From positions 1 to 11,016 of the forward strand of contig JAGBAI010000054.1 of assembly GCA_017939025.1 (NCBI GenBank): a stretch of DNA of 11,016 nt, written 5' to 3'. The position numbers and the translations under genes are program-made. Shown one piece after another: positions 1-5,080 of the stretch. The DNA comes from Oscillospiraceae bacterium (GTDB lineage Bacteria > Bacillota_A > Clostridia > Oscillospirales > Oscillospiraceae). How positions within the stretch are numbered: the first letter of the stretch is position 1; every line of letters starts with the position of its first letter. The notes under the pieces are model-generated. The model saw only the letters and a program-made list of their open reading frames with translations. It was not told the origin of the DNA and did no database searches.

Positions 1-28
1 AATTGGCCTTGACAATACGCCGACGCAC

Positions 29-103
29 GGCAAGGACGCCACGTCCAAAAGCGCCAAACAGCCCCGCCGAAATGCGGGGCGTGTTCGACTCCCGTTGGAC
101 TAA
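29..103 (+). repeat. 75-bp dispersed repeat, left-edge copy
   Basis: This segment recurs in inverted orientation at 10876-10950 with about 70 of 75 positions identical by eye. It can fold: an outer stem pairs GTCCAA near its start with TTGGAC at its end, and an inner 7-bp stem pairs GCCCCGC with GCGGGGC around CGAAAT. It contains GTTCGACTCCC, which resembles a tRNA T-arm, but no cloverleaf can be built. It does not look coding and probably belongs to the same structured repeat family as the neighbouring segment. Confidence 0.7.
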
Positions 104-109
104 CTCTTG

Positions 110-283
110 CAAACTGCAATTTGACTGCACCATCGAATCGGGCCGACCACCCAGGAGTCCTGGATGACAAACCAGCCGGATTCCCGCCACTGCGCCCGCA
201 GGCGCGTGCATGCGAGCAACCGCCGAAGGCGGCTCTTAGCGAGTCGTATTGTCCGCGGCCACTGGCCGCACAAACTGCAATTT
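110..283 (-). repeat. Hairpin-rich dispersed repeat (copy 1 of the CAAACTGCAATTT family)
   Basis: The 13-mer CAAACTGCAATTT lies at both 110-122 and 271-283 in the same orientation. Positions 131-178 match 5978-6025 in inverted orientation at 47 of 48 bases, and 248-283 match 5932-5967 in inverted orientation at 36 of 36. Between these blocks the copy carries its own tandem hairpins: GCGCC/GGCGC at 192-205, CCGCC/GGCGG at 220-232 and GCGGCC/GGCCGC at 255-269. Short open frames through it are repeat translations, not genes. The element ends 15 bp upstream of the -35 box of the yitT-like gene. Because one terminus is a direct rather than inverted copy, this may be two nested or abutting elements. 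Confidence 0.75.
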
Positions 284-298
284 ATCGTTTCTTCCCCC

Positions 299-327
299 TT
301 GACGATGTTCAAAAAATGGGGTATAGT
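299..327 (+). promoter_or_regulatory. Sigma-A promoter for the YitT-family gene
   Basis: TTGACG at 299-304 and TATAGT at 322-327 are separated by exactly 17 bp; each hexamer matches the consensus at 5 of 6 positions. Transcription would begin near 333-335, leaving a leader of about 85-90 nt before the start codon. The promoter starts just beyond the end of the dispersed repeat. Confidence 0.8.
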
Positions 328-357
328 AATAAAGTATTGGGTGAAAGCCTCGAGTCA

Positions 358-392
358 CGTCTGTCAGGGAAAATCCTTGCAGGCGTTTTTTT
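358..392 (+). terminator. Leader terminator (probable attenuator) upstream of the YitT-family gene
   Basis: CGTCTG-t-CAGGGA (358-370) pairs with TCCTTG-CAGGCG (374-385) around an AAA loop. This gives a 12-bp stem with one bulged T and two G-U pairs, followed directly by seven Ts (386-392). It lies between a strong promoter (299-327) and the start codon (422), so it would stop transcription in the leader unless relieved. The upstream AAAGCCT (344-350) could pair with the AGGC arm of the stem as a rival structure. I do not recognise a known riboswitch class in this roughly 50-nt leader. A simple terminator for upstream transcription is the alternative. Confidence 0.6.
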
Positions 393-421
393 GTTGATCT
401 TTTGAAAGGCAGGATTTGTCT

Positions 422-1297
422 ATGTCTCAGTCCCACTCCCAGACGCAGCGGCCGCTGTCTCTTCTGCTCGTTGTGCTGGGCAACACCCTGTATGCGCTGA
501 CGGTAAAGCTGTTTCTGCTGCCTGCGGGCCTCATCAGCAGCGGCACCACCGGTCTGGCCTTTACTGTGAACCATCTCACCGGCATCCCCATGACCGCCTT
601 TATTCTGCTCTTTAATATTGCCATGCTGGCAGTGGGCTGGTTTGCACTGGGCCGACAGTTCGCCATCACGACAGTGTTTTCCTCTCTGTTTTATCCCATC
701 GCGCTGGAAATCCTCAACCGCACCCTGGGCGATGTGTTCATCACCCAGGATCTGCTGATGAACACCCTGTTCTCCGGCCTGGGCCTGGGTCTGGCCCTGG
801 GTATTGTCATGCGGGGCGGCGCTTCCACCGGCGGTATGGACATTCCGCCTCTTGTGCTGAAAAAATACTTCCGGATCCCTGTATCCGCCAGCCTCTGGGG
901 CTTCGACTTTGTCATCATGCTGACCCAGATGATGTTCCACTCTCCGGAGGATCTGCTCTACGGCATTTTGCTGCTGATGGTCACCTCCTTCTCCCTGAAC
1001 AAGGTGCTGCTTCTGGGCACCAGCCGGACAGAAGTCAAAATTGTCAGCCCCAGGGCCGATGCCATCCGGGATGCCATTTTGTCCAAGGTAGACCGGGGTG
1101 TTACCATGCTCCACGGCGAGGGCGGTTTCCTCCATGCCCCCACAGAAATCATCCTCAGCGTGGTCTCCAACCACGAGATGCCCAAGATTGAGCGTCTGGC
1201 CCGGGACATTGATCCCGACTGCTTCATGATCGTCAGCCGGGTCACCGAGGTCTGGGGCCGGGGCTTCAGCCACGGCAAGCAGTACCGCAGCTGCTGA
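422..1297 (+). CDS. YitT family membrane protein (DUF161 + DUF2179)
   Basis: A 291-aa protein. Residues 10-200 hold several hydrophobic segments, roughly 12-32, 57-76, 81-98, 112-131, 158-172 and 179-198. After the fourth segment comes a conserved-looking glycine-rich loop, MRGGASTGGMD (130-140), typical of the YitT membrane domain. Residues 204-285 form a soluble C-terminal domain of the DUF2179 type, with the GVTMLHGEGGF stretch. The order membrane domain then DUF2179, and the length, fit full-length family members. The transported substrate or partner of YitT proteins is not established, so no function is assigned. ATG 422 is chosen because AGGA (411-414) sits 7 nt upstream; an in-frame TTG at 416 is less well spaced. 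The gene appears monocistronic behind its own promoter and leader terminator. Confidence 0.9.
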   Translation: MSQSHSQTQRPLSLLLVVLGNTLYALTVKLFLLPAGLISSGTTGLAFTVNHLTGIPMTAFILLFNIAMLAVGWFALGRQFAITTVFSSLFYPIALEILNRTLGDVFITQDLLMNTLFSGLGLGLALGIVMRGGASTGGMDIPPLVLKKYFRIPVSASLWGFDFVIMLTQMMFHSPEDLLYGILLLMVTSFSLNKVLLLGTSRTEVKIVSPRADAIRDAILSKVDRGVTMLHGEGGFLHAPTEIILSVVSNHEMPKIERLARDIDPDCFMIVSRVTEVWGRGFSHGKQYRSC

Positions 1298-1400
1298 TCC
1301 TGCATGATCCGGTAAAATATCAATTTTTTGTAAATTTTCCCTCTGTTTACGACCTGTTCACAGATATTTACTAGGATTACAGCAAAAGGGGGTATTGGAT

Positions 1401-2225
1401 ATGTTCGGCTATGTCACCGCCAACCTCACAGAGCTGACCAAGGAAGAGAAAGCGCGCTACGGCGCTGTTTACTGCGGCATTTGCCGTGCCATCCGGGATC
1501 AGTCCGGCCAGACCGCCCGGCTGGGCCTGAGCTATGACATGGCTTTTCTGGCCCTGCTGCTGATGAGCCTTTACGAGCCGGAAGAACGCTCCGGGAAAAA
1601 CACCTGCATCGTCCACCCCATCACCCGCCGGGGCTGGGTAGACAGTCCTTATATCCAATATGCCGCAGATATGAATGTGGCTTTGGCTTATTACAACTGT
1701 CTCGATGACTGGCAGGACGACAGAAACAGGCAGGCAAAGCTTCTGGCAAGCATCCTGGAAAACCAGCTGCCCACCATTGAAGCCCGGTATCCCCGGCAGT
1801 GCAGCGCTATCCGGCAGTGTATCGCTGACCTTTCCCGGCTGGAAAAAGAAAACTGCCCCAACCCTGACGAAACTGCCGGCACCTTCGGGCTTCTGATGGC
1901 CGAACTTCTTGTTTATCAAGAGGATCTGTGGGCTGGGGAGCTGCGGAAGCTTGGCTTTTACCTGGGCCGCTTCATCTACCTGCTGGATGCGGCGGTGGAC
2001 TACAGGAAAGATCTGAAAAAAGGGAAATACAACCCCTATATTGCCATGGGCGCGGAAGAAAACCGGGCTCAATGGGAAGAATATCTGGTGCTGACCATGG
2101 GCCGCTGCACGGACAGCTTTGAAAGGCTGCCCCTGGTACAGGACAAAGCATTGCTGAATAACATTCTGTACAGCGGTGTCTGGTCAAACTACAGACGGAA
2201 GCGGAAAGAGGAGGATCCGAAATGA
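1401..2225 (+). CDS. DUF5685 family protein with Asp-rich motifs
   Basis: A 274-aa predicted soluble, mostly helical protein. The opening MFGYVTANL, the CGIC pair (C25, C28), the [16 protein letters not shown] stretch (39-54) and the C69/H72 pair are typical of the DUF5685 family as I know it. Two acidic motifs stand out: LDDWQDD (101-107) and [17 protein letters not shown] (196-212). Their spacing and the D-x3-D-x7-G-x-Y-x-P pattern of the second recall the two metal-diphosphate sites of squalene/phytoene synthases; this is inference. Start ATG 1401 has AAAAGGGGG 8 nt upstream, whereas the in-frame TTG at 1395 is too close to it. The stop overlaps the J-domain gene start by 4 bp (ATGA), implying translational coupling and a shared task. 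No experimentally known function is assigned. Confidence 0.8.
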   Translation: MFGYVTANLTELTKEEKARYGAVYCGICRAIRDQSGQTARLGLSYDMAFLALLLMSLYEPEERSGKNTCIVHPITRRGWVDSPYIQYAADMNVALAYYNCLDDWQDDRNRQAKLLASILENQLPTIEARYPRQCSAIRQCIADLSRLEKENCPNPDETAGTFGLLMAELLVYQEDLWAGELRKLGFYLGRFIYLLDAAVDYRKDLKKGKYNPYIAMGAEENRAQWEEYLVLTMGRCTDSFERLPLVQDKALLNNILYSGVWSNYRRKRKEEDPK

Positions 2226-2872
2226 TCGACGATCCCTATAAAGTGCTGGGCCTAAGCCCCGATGCCTCTGACGAGGAGGTAAAGCGGGCCTACCGGCGGC
2301 TGGCCAAGAAATACCACCCCGACCTGAATCCCGGCGACAAGGAAGCCGCCCGGCGGATGCAGGAGGTCAATTCTGCCTATGAGCAGATCAAGAATCCGGA
2401 AAAGTTCCGCCAGCAAAGTCAGCAGCAGGGAAGCTACGGCGATCCCTTCAGCGGCTGGTATGATCCCTTCGGCGGCTACCGCCAGCAGCAGAGCAGTCAG
2501 ACCGGCGACCAGTACCAGCAGTCAGCTCAGCAGTACATCCGCTTCGGCCGCTACCGGGAAGCGCTGAACACTCTGCAAAACTCTCCCGAGCGCAATGCCC
2601 GGTGGTATTACCTCAGCGCCCTGGCAAACGACGGACTGGGCAATCAGGTCACCGCTCTGGAGCACATCCGCCGGGCCGTATCCATGGATCCGGACAATTG
2701 GGAATACCAGCAGGTTCTGACCCGGATGGAGCACGGCGGTGCGGCCTACCGTCAGCAGGCGGGAAATTTCCGGGGCTTCACCATGGGAGGCGATCCCTGC
2801 ACCAATCTGTGCATGTGCTATCTGATGAACCTCTTCTGCTGCGGCGGCCGGGGACTGTTCTGCTGTATCTGA
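2222..2872 (+). CDS. J-domain (DnaJ-like) TPR protein with Cys-rich C-terminus
   Basis: A 216-aa protein. Residues 1-60 are a J domain with the diagnostic HPD at 32-34 after the basic helix [11 protein letters not shown], so it should stimulate a DnaK-type Hsp70 ATPase. Residues 61-100 are a Gln/Gly-rich linker with DPF repeats, the G/F-like position in J proteins. Residues 101-170 look like TPR helices ([14 protein letters not shown] and [15 protein letters not shown]), a client- or partner-binding module. The last 24 residues contain seven cysteines (C193, C197, C199, C206, C207, C214, C215), including two CC pairs and a hydrophobic LMNLFCC segment; metal binding or membrane association is possible. 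It lacks the DnaJ zinc-finger and C-terminal domains, so it is a specialised (class C) J protein, not dnaJ itself. Its start overlaps the DUF5685 stop. Confidence 0.88.
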   Translation: MIDDPYKVLGLSPDASDEEVKRAYRRLAKKYHPDLNPGDKEAARRMQEVNSAYEQIKNPEKFRQQSQQQGSYGDPFSGWYDPFGGYRQQQSSQTGDQYQQSAQQYIRFGRYREALNTLQNSPERNARWYYLSALANDGLGNQVTALEHIRRAVSMDPDNWEYQQVLTRMEHGGAAYRQQAGNFRGFTMGGDPCTNLCMCYLMNLFCCGGRGLFCCI

Positions 2873-2891
2873 TCAGGCAAACTCCCCCAGT

Positions 2892-2954
2892 CACCGGCTA
2901 ACGCCGGTGCCAGCCCCCTCATAAATGCGGGGGCCGAGGCGGCTGCGCCGCTTA
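2892..2954 (+). repeat. Tandem hairpin repeat downstream of the J-domain gene
   Basis: Three hairpins lie in series: CACCGGC/GCCGGTG (2892-2909), CCCCC/GGGGG around a 10-nt loop (2914-2933), and GCGGC/GCCGC (within 2934-2952). Positions 2914-2954 recur at 10837-10878, but with the hairpin centre reversed. None is followed by a T-run, so this is not a canonical terminator, although the first hairpin could slow polymerase after the J-domain gene. The AAACTGAATTT that follows at 2955 resembles the terminal 13-mer of the other dispersed repeats. Confidence 0.7.
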
Positions 2955-2972
2955 AACTGAATTTGATACGCC

Positions 2973-3001
2973 TTGACACCTGCTTGTGCCCGTGCTACAA
3001 T
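2973..3001 (+). promoter_or_regulatory. Sigma-A promoter of the cobalamin-riboswitch operon
   Basis: TTGACA at 2973-2978 (6 of 6) and TACAAT at 2996-3001 (5 of 6) are separated by 17 bp. Transcription should start near 3008, just ahead of the riboswitch. The promoter begins about 7 bp after a repeat terminus. Confidence 0.85.
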
Positions 3002-3019
3002 GTTTTCAGACAACTGAAT

Positions 3020-3258
3020 ACCCATAGCGTGGCAGCTTTGGCGGTAACAGCCGATGCTGCTGAACAAGATAATCGGGTGTGAATCCCGGACGGTACCGCC
3101 GCTGTATGTGCCTATGGGAGGAACCTTGGCGAAAGCCAGTCACTGGGGATCACCCCGGGAAGGCCCGTTCCTCCTCACCTTGTGTAAAGGCATGAGTCAG
3201 AAGACCTACGCTTTGGTGCTTCCACGCCCTGCGCGTATACGGGGTCGTGCTTGTCGCA
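3020..3258 (+). promoter_or_regulatory. Cobalamin (B12) riboswitch
   Basis: The core matches the adenosylcobalamin-type aptamer. GGGTGTGAATCCCGG (3073-3087) is followed by the ACGGTACCGCCGCTGTA block, then AAGCCAGTCACTGGGG, CGGGAAGGC, and a B12-box-like GAGTCAGAAGACCTACG (3194-3210). CCCATAG (near 3021) can pair with CTATGGG (near 3112), closing part of the fold. The outer limits are approximate. A terminator follows directly (3266-3305), so the switch most likely acts by premature termination when cobalamin is abundant. The regulated genes are a DUF4430 protein and an ECF S component. Confidence 0.92.
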
Positions 3259-3265
3259 GAAAAAC

Positions 3266-3305
3266 GGCTGCGGTGCTTATCTTGCACCGCAGCCTATTTG
3301 CTTTT
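3266..3305 (+). terminator. Riboswitch expression-platform terminator
   Basis: GGCTGCGGTGC (3266-3276) and GCACCGCAGCC (3284-3294) form a perfect 11-bp stem around TTATCTT, followed by TATTTGCTTTTT. The ribosome binding site GGAGG (3308-3312) begins right after the T-rich tract, so the hairpin could also hinder ribosome access. The OFF state is presumably the cobalamin-bound one. Confidence 0.85.
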
Positions 3306-3320
3306 TGGGAGGATAACAGA

Positions 3321-3716
3321 ATGAAAAACAAAAAAATCATCTTCGCCGCCGTTGCCCTGGTTCTCATCATCGCCCTGATGGCCGGCATCGCCTACGCCAA
3401 CCGCCCCCAGGCTGTGGAGGGCAGCAAGCAGGTCACCGTCACCATCATCCATAAGGATGGCAGCGAAAAGACACTGGAATACGCCACCGATCTGGAATTC
3501 CTGTCCGAGCTTCTGCTGGAGAAGGAGCTGGCAACCGGTTACGCATCCGATGAATACGGCTTTACCATCGAGTCTGTAGACGGTGTTACCGCCGACTGGG
3601 AGAAGGACGGCGCCTACTGGGCCCTGTATGAAGGCGAGGAGTACGCCACCACCAGCGCTGCCGGCATCGTGCTGACCGACGGCGGCGTTTATAAGCTGGT
3701 CTATGAAGCCTTCTGA
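3321..3716 (+). CDS. Secreted DUF4430 (transcobalamin-like C-terminal domain) protein
   Basis: A 131-aa protein. Residues 1-26 are a signal peptide or anchor: KNKK, a hydrophobic core, and an AYA-N site near residue 26. No lipobox cysteine is present, so it is either secreted or held by an uncleaved anchor. Residues 34-131 match the DUF4430 domain, including AYWALYEGEEY (98-108) and the closing LTDGGVYKLVY (118-128). This domain is also the C-terminal beta domain of animal transcobalamin and intrinsic factor, which bind cobalamin. With the upstream cobalamin riboswitch and downstream ECF S gene, a role in capturing cobalamin or a related corrinoid at the cell surface is likely; this is inference. 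GGAGG at 3308-3312 sits 8 nt before ATG 3321. A longer open frame from 3054 only reads through the riboswitch. The stop overlaps the next gene by 14 bp. Confidence 0.88.
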   Translation: MKNKKIIFAAVALVLIIALMAGIAYANRPQAVEGSKQVTVTIIHKDGSEKTLEYATDLEFLSELLLEKELATGYASDEYGFTIESVDGVTADWEKDGAYWALYEGEEYATTSAAGIVLTDGGVYKLVYEAF

Positions 3717-4218
3717 GAAAGCGCTGACCGTCCGGGAAATGGTCCTCTTCGGTATTCTGGGGGCCCTGACCTTCGGAGCCAAGTATGTGATGAGCTTTCT
3801 TCCCAACATTGAGCCGGTGAGCCTGTGCGTAATGCTCTTCGCGGTGGTGTTCGGAAGAAAATGGATCTACCCGGTTTACCTGTATGTGGCTATGGAGATC
3901 CTGTTCTACGGTCTGGGGATCTGGAATCTGAACTATCTCTACACATGGGCCGTTCTGGCAATCGCCGCCCGTCTTCTCCGGAACATGGAAAGTCCCTTCG
4001 GCTGGGCCATGCTGTCCGGTGTTTTCGGCCTGGCCTTTGGTGTCCTGTGCGGCATTGTGGATGTGTTCATCGGCGGCGTACCCTACGCCATCACCAAATG
4101 GATCTCCGGTATCCCCTTTGACATCTCCCACTGCCTGGGCAATTTTGTCATCGCCCTGGTGATGTTCCGGCCCCTGCGTCAGATGATGGAAAAGCTGTAC
4201 CGGAGAATGGGACAGTAA
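3703..4218 (+). CDS. ECF transporter S component, probable cobalamin (CbrT-like)
   Basis: A 171-aa integral membrane protein with about six hydrophobic segments (roughly 14-32, 38-50, 57-72, 76-89, 100-124 and 145-156). The N-terminal TVREMVLFGILGALTFGAKYVM has the form typical of ECF S components, which bind the vitamin and dock on the shared EcfA-EcfA'-EcfT module. No such module is in the window, so it must be encoded elsewhere. Control by a cobalamin riboswitch and cotranscription with a transcobalamin-like domain suggest cobalamin or a precursor as substrate, as for CbrT of lactobacilli. The sequence alone does not prove specificity. The gene starts within the last codons of the DUF4430 gene, so translation is probably coupled; the local Shine-Dalgarno is weak. 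The next terminator is at 4433-4470. Confidence 0.85.
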   Translation: MKPSEKALTVREMVLFGILGALTFGAKYVMSFLPNIEPVSLCVMLFAVVFGRKWIYPVYLYVAMEILFYGLGIWNLNYLYTWAVLAIAARLLRNMESPFGWAMLSGVFGLAFGVLCGIVDVFIGGVPYAITKWISGIPFDISHCLGNFVIALVMFRPLRQMMEKLYRRMGQ

Positions 4219-4253
4219 ATTACAGCCTGCCGTACTCTTCAAGCAACGTATTC

Positions 4254-4388
4254 GTAGGGCGGGGATATATCCCCGCCGGGCACCTGCATTTTTTGAGCGT
4301 TAAAGTAGTTTCGAATCATCGGATTTTTGAGAACATCCAGCCTCTCAGTTATTGATCGTGCCCGGCGGGCATACTATGCCCGCCCTAC
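4254..4388. repeat. 135-bp palindromic element with terminal inverted repeats (GTAGGG family)
   Basis: The two ends are near-identical inverted copies of about 30 bp, running from GTAGGGCGGG to GCCGGGCAC (4254-4283) and back (4358-4388). Each end is itself a palindrome: GGCGGGGATATATCCCCGCC (4258-4277), and GGCGGGCATA/TATGCCCGCC (4364-4384, one central base). The centre is AT-rich and has no convincing frame. It fits a REP-like or MITE-like non-autonomous element placed between the ends of two convergent operons. A related element lies at 9825-9924. Confidence 0.75.
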
Positions 4389-4432
4389 GTCGGTATTATG
4401 AATACAGTCCGATAAATGGCAATTTCTCAAAG

Positions 4433-4470
4433 AAATATCCGGCCCGCAGACGCAGGCCGGATATTTTTAT
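4433..4470. terminator. Terminator shared by the convergent ECF and rqcP operons
   Basis: AAATATCCGGCC (4433-4444) pairs perfectly with GGCCGGATATTT (4455-4466), a 12-bp stem with a 10-nt loop. The forward strand continues with TTTTTAT, and the reverse strand with a weaker CTTT. The stem ends exactly at the reverse-strand rqcP stop codon, so it can serve both directions. Confidence 0.85.
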
Positions 4471-4706
4471 ACTTCCTTATACATGCCGGCGGCATCGTCC
4501 TTGCGGACATTGTCGGCAACCTCCAGCACCTCCACCGCAACGGTGCGGGTGCCCATGGAAATTTCGATCTTGTCGCCCACCTTCACATCATAGCTGGCCT
4601 TCACCACGCGTCCGTTGACGCTGATGCGGCCATTGTCGCAGGCTTCATTGGCAACGGTGCGGCGCTTGATCAGGCGGGATACCTTTAAAAATTTGTCCAG
4701 TCTCAT
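4467..4706 (-). CDS. rqcP: RqcP, S4-domain ribosome-associated quality control protein
   Basis: A 79-aa protein that is almost entirely one S4 RNA-binding domain. The opening MRLDKFLKVSRLIKRRTVA, then NGRISVNGRVVKASYDVKVGD, and the ending near AAGMY follow Bacillus subtilis YabO/RqcP closely as I remember it. RqcP binds stalled 50S-tRNA complexes and helps RqcH add C-terminal alanine tails to stuck nascent chains. It starts 5 nt after the HU stop, so it is in the same operon; its own Shine-Dalgarno (within AAGTAAGAATT) is poor and coupling to HU is likely. The HU-yabO order is common in Firmicutes; yabP, yabQ and divIC, often further downstream, are absent because the operon ends here. Confidence 0.92.
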   Translation of the reverse strand: MRLDKFLKVSRLIKRRTVANEACDNGRISVNGRVVKASYDVKVGDKIEISMGTRTVAVEVLEVADNVRKDDAAGMYKEV

Positions 4707-4711
4707 AATTC

Positions 4712-4987
4712 TTACTTGGCAATGTTGTCCTTCAGTGCCTTGCTGGCCTTGAAGGAGGGCACGCGGGTGGCAGGGATCTCAATGGCTTCTCTGGTGTGGG
4801 GATTGCGTCCGATGCGGGCTTCCCGCTCCTTGGTTTCAAAGGTGCCGAAGCCGGACAGCTGCACCTTTTCCCCCTTGACCAGCGCCAGGGTAATGGCATC
4901 GATGGCAGCATTCAAGACCCGCTCCGTATCTTTTTTCGTCATGCCGGCATTTTCTGCGGCAATGGTAATCAGTTCGGTTTTATTCAT
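4712..4987 (-). CDS. hup: DNA-binding protein HU
   Basis: A 91-aa histone-like protein. It begins MNKTELITIAAENAG, has the LSGFGTFE turn (45-52) and the DNA-binding arm signature GRNPHTREAIEIPA (60-73), and ends VPSFKASKALKDNI; all are standard for HU. It compacts and bends DNA as a dimer in the nucleoid. The start at 4987 is preceded on the reverse strand by AGGAAGGACAAAT, a good Shine-Dalgarno; a longer in-frame extension to 5053 would include promoter sequence and is rejected. Its own promoter lies at 5025-5053. rqcP follows after 5 nt. Confidence 0.97.
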   Translation of the reverse strand: MNKTELITIAAENAGMTKKDTERVLNAAIDAITLALVKGEKVQLSGFGTFETKEREARIGRNPHTREAIEIPATRVPSFKASKALKDNIAK

Positions 4988-5024
4988 ATTTGTCCTTCCT
5001 CTTTCCTGATGCAAAATCGAAATA

Positions 5025-5053
5025 AGATTAACATAATACAGAGGAAATTGCAA
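5025..5053 (-). promoter_or_regulatory. Promoter of hup-rqcP
   Basis: On the reverse strand TTGCAA (5053-5048) and TAATCT (5030-5025) are 17 bp apart. A TG one base before the -10 box makes it an extended -10. It lies just beyond the stop of the pseudouridine synthase gene, with no clear terminator between, so hup may also receive read-through. Confidence 0.6.
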
Positions 5054-5080
5054 GGGTTTCCGGAATATTTTCCCCGTAAA

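Noticed and set aside
70..103. Possible tRNA or tRNA fragment (GTTCGACTCCC T-arm-like motif)
   Set aside because: The bases flanking the loop do not form a 5-bp T stem, and no anticodon or acceptor arms can be drawn. The same sequence recurs as a repeat at the right edge.
110..283. CRISPR array
   Set aside because: The repeated units are hairpins of different sequence without regular spacing or unique spacers, and no cas gene is present.
236..1273. A 345-codon reverse frame across the YitT-family gene
   Set aside because: The translation is rich in His/Gln/Gly with no domain, and runs into the repeat. The forward frame is a well-formed membrane protein.
1298..1400. Separate promoter for the DUF5685 gene (TTTACG, 17 bp, TACTAG)
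   Set aside because: The -10 match is only 3 of 6. No strong terminator follows the YitT-family gene either, so cotranscription remains possible and the call is too weak to list.
3054..3320. N-terminal extension of the DUF4430 protein from an ATG at 3054
   Set aside because: It would translate the cobalamin riboswitch and its terminator. GGAGG before ATG 3321 and the signal peptide immediately after it fix the start.
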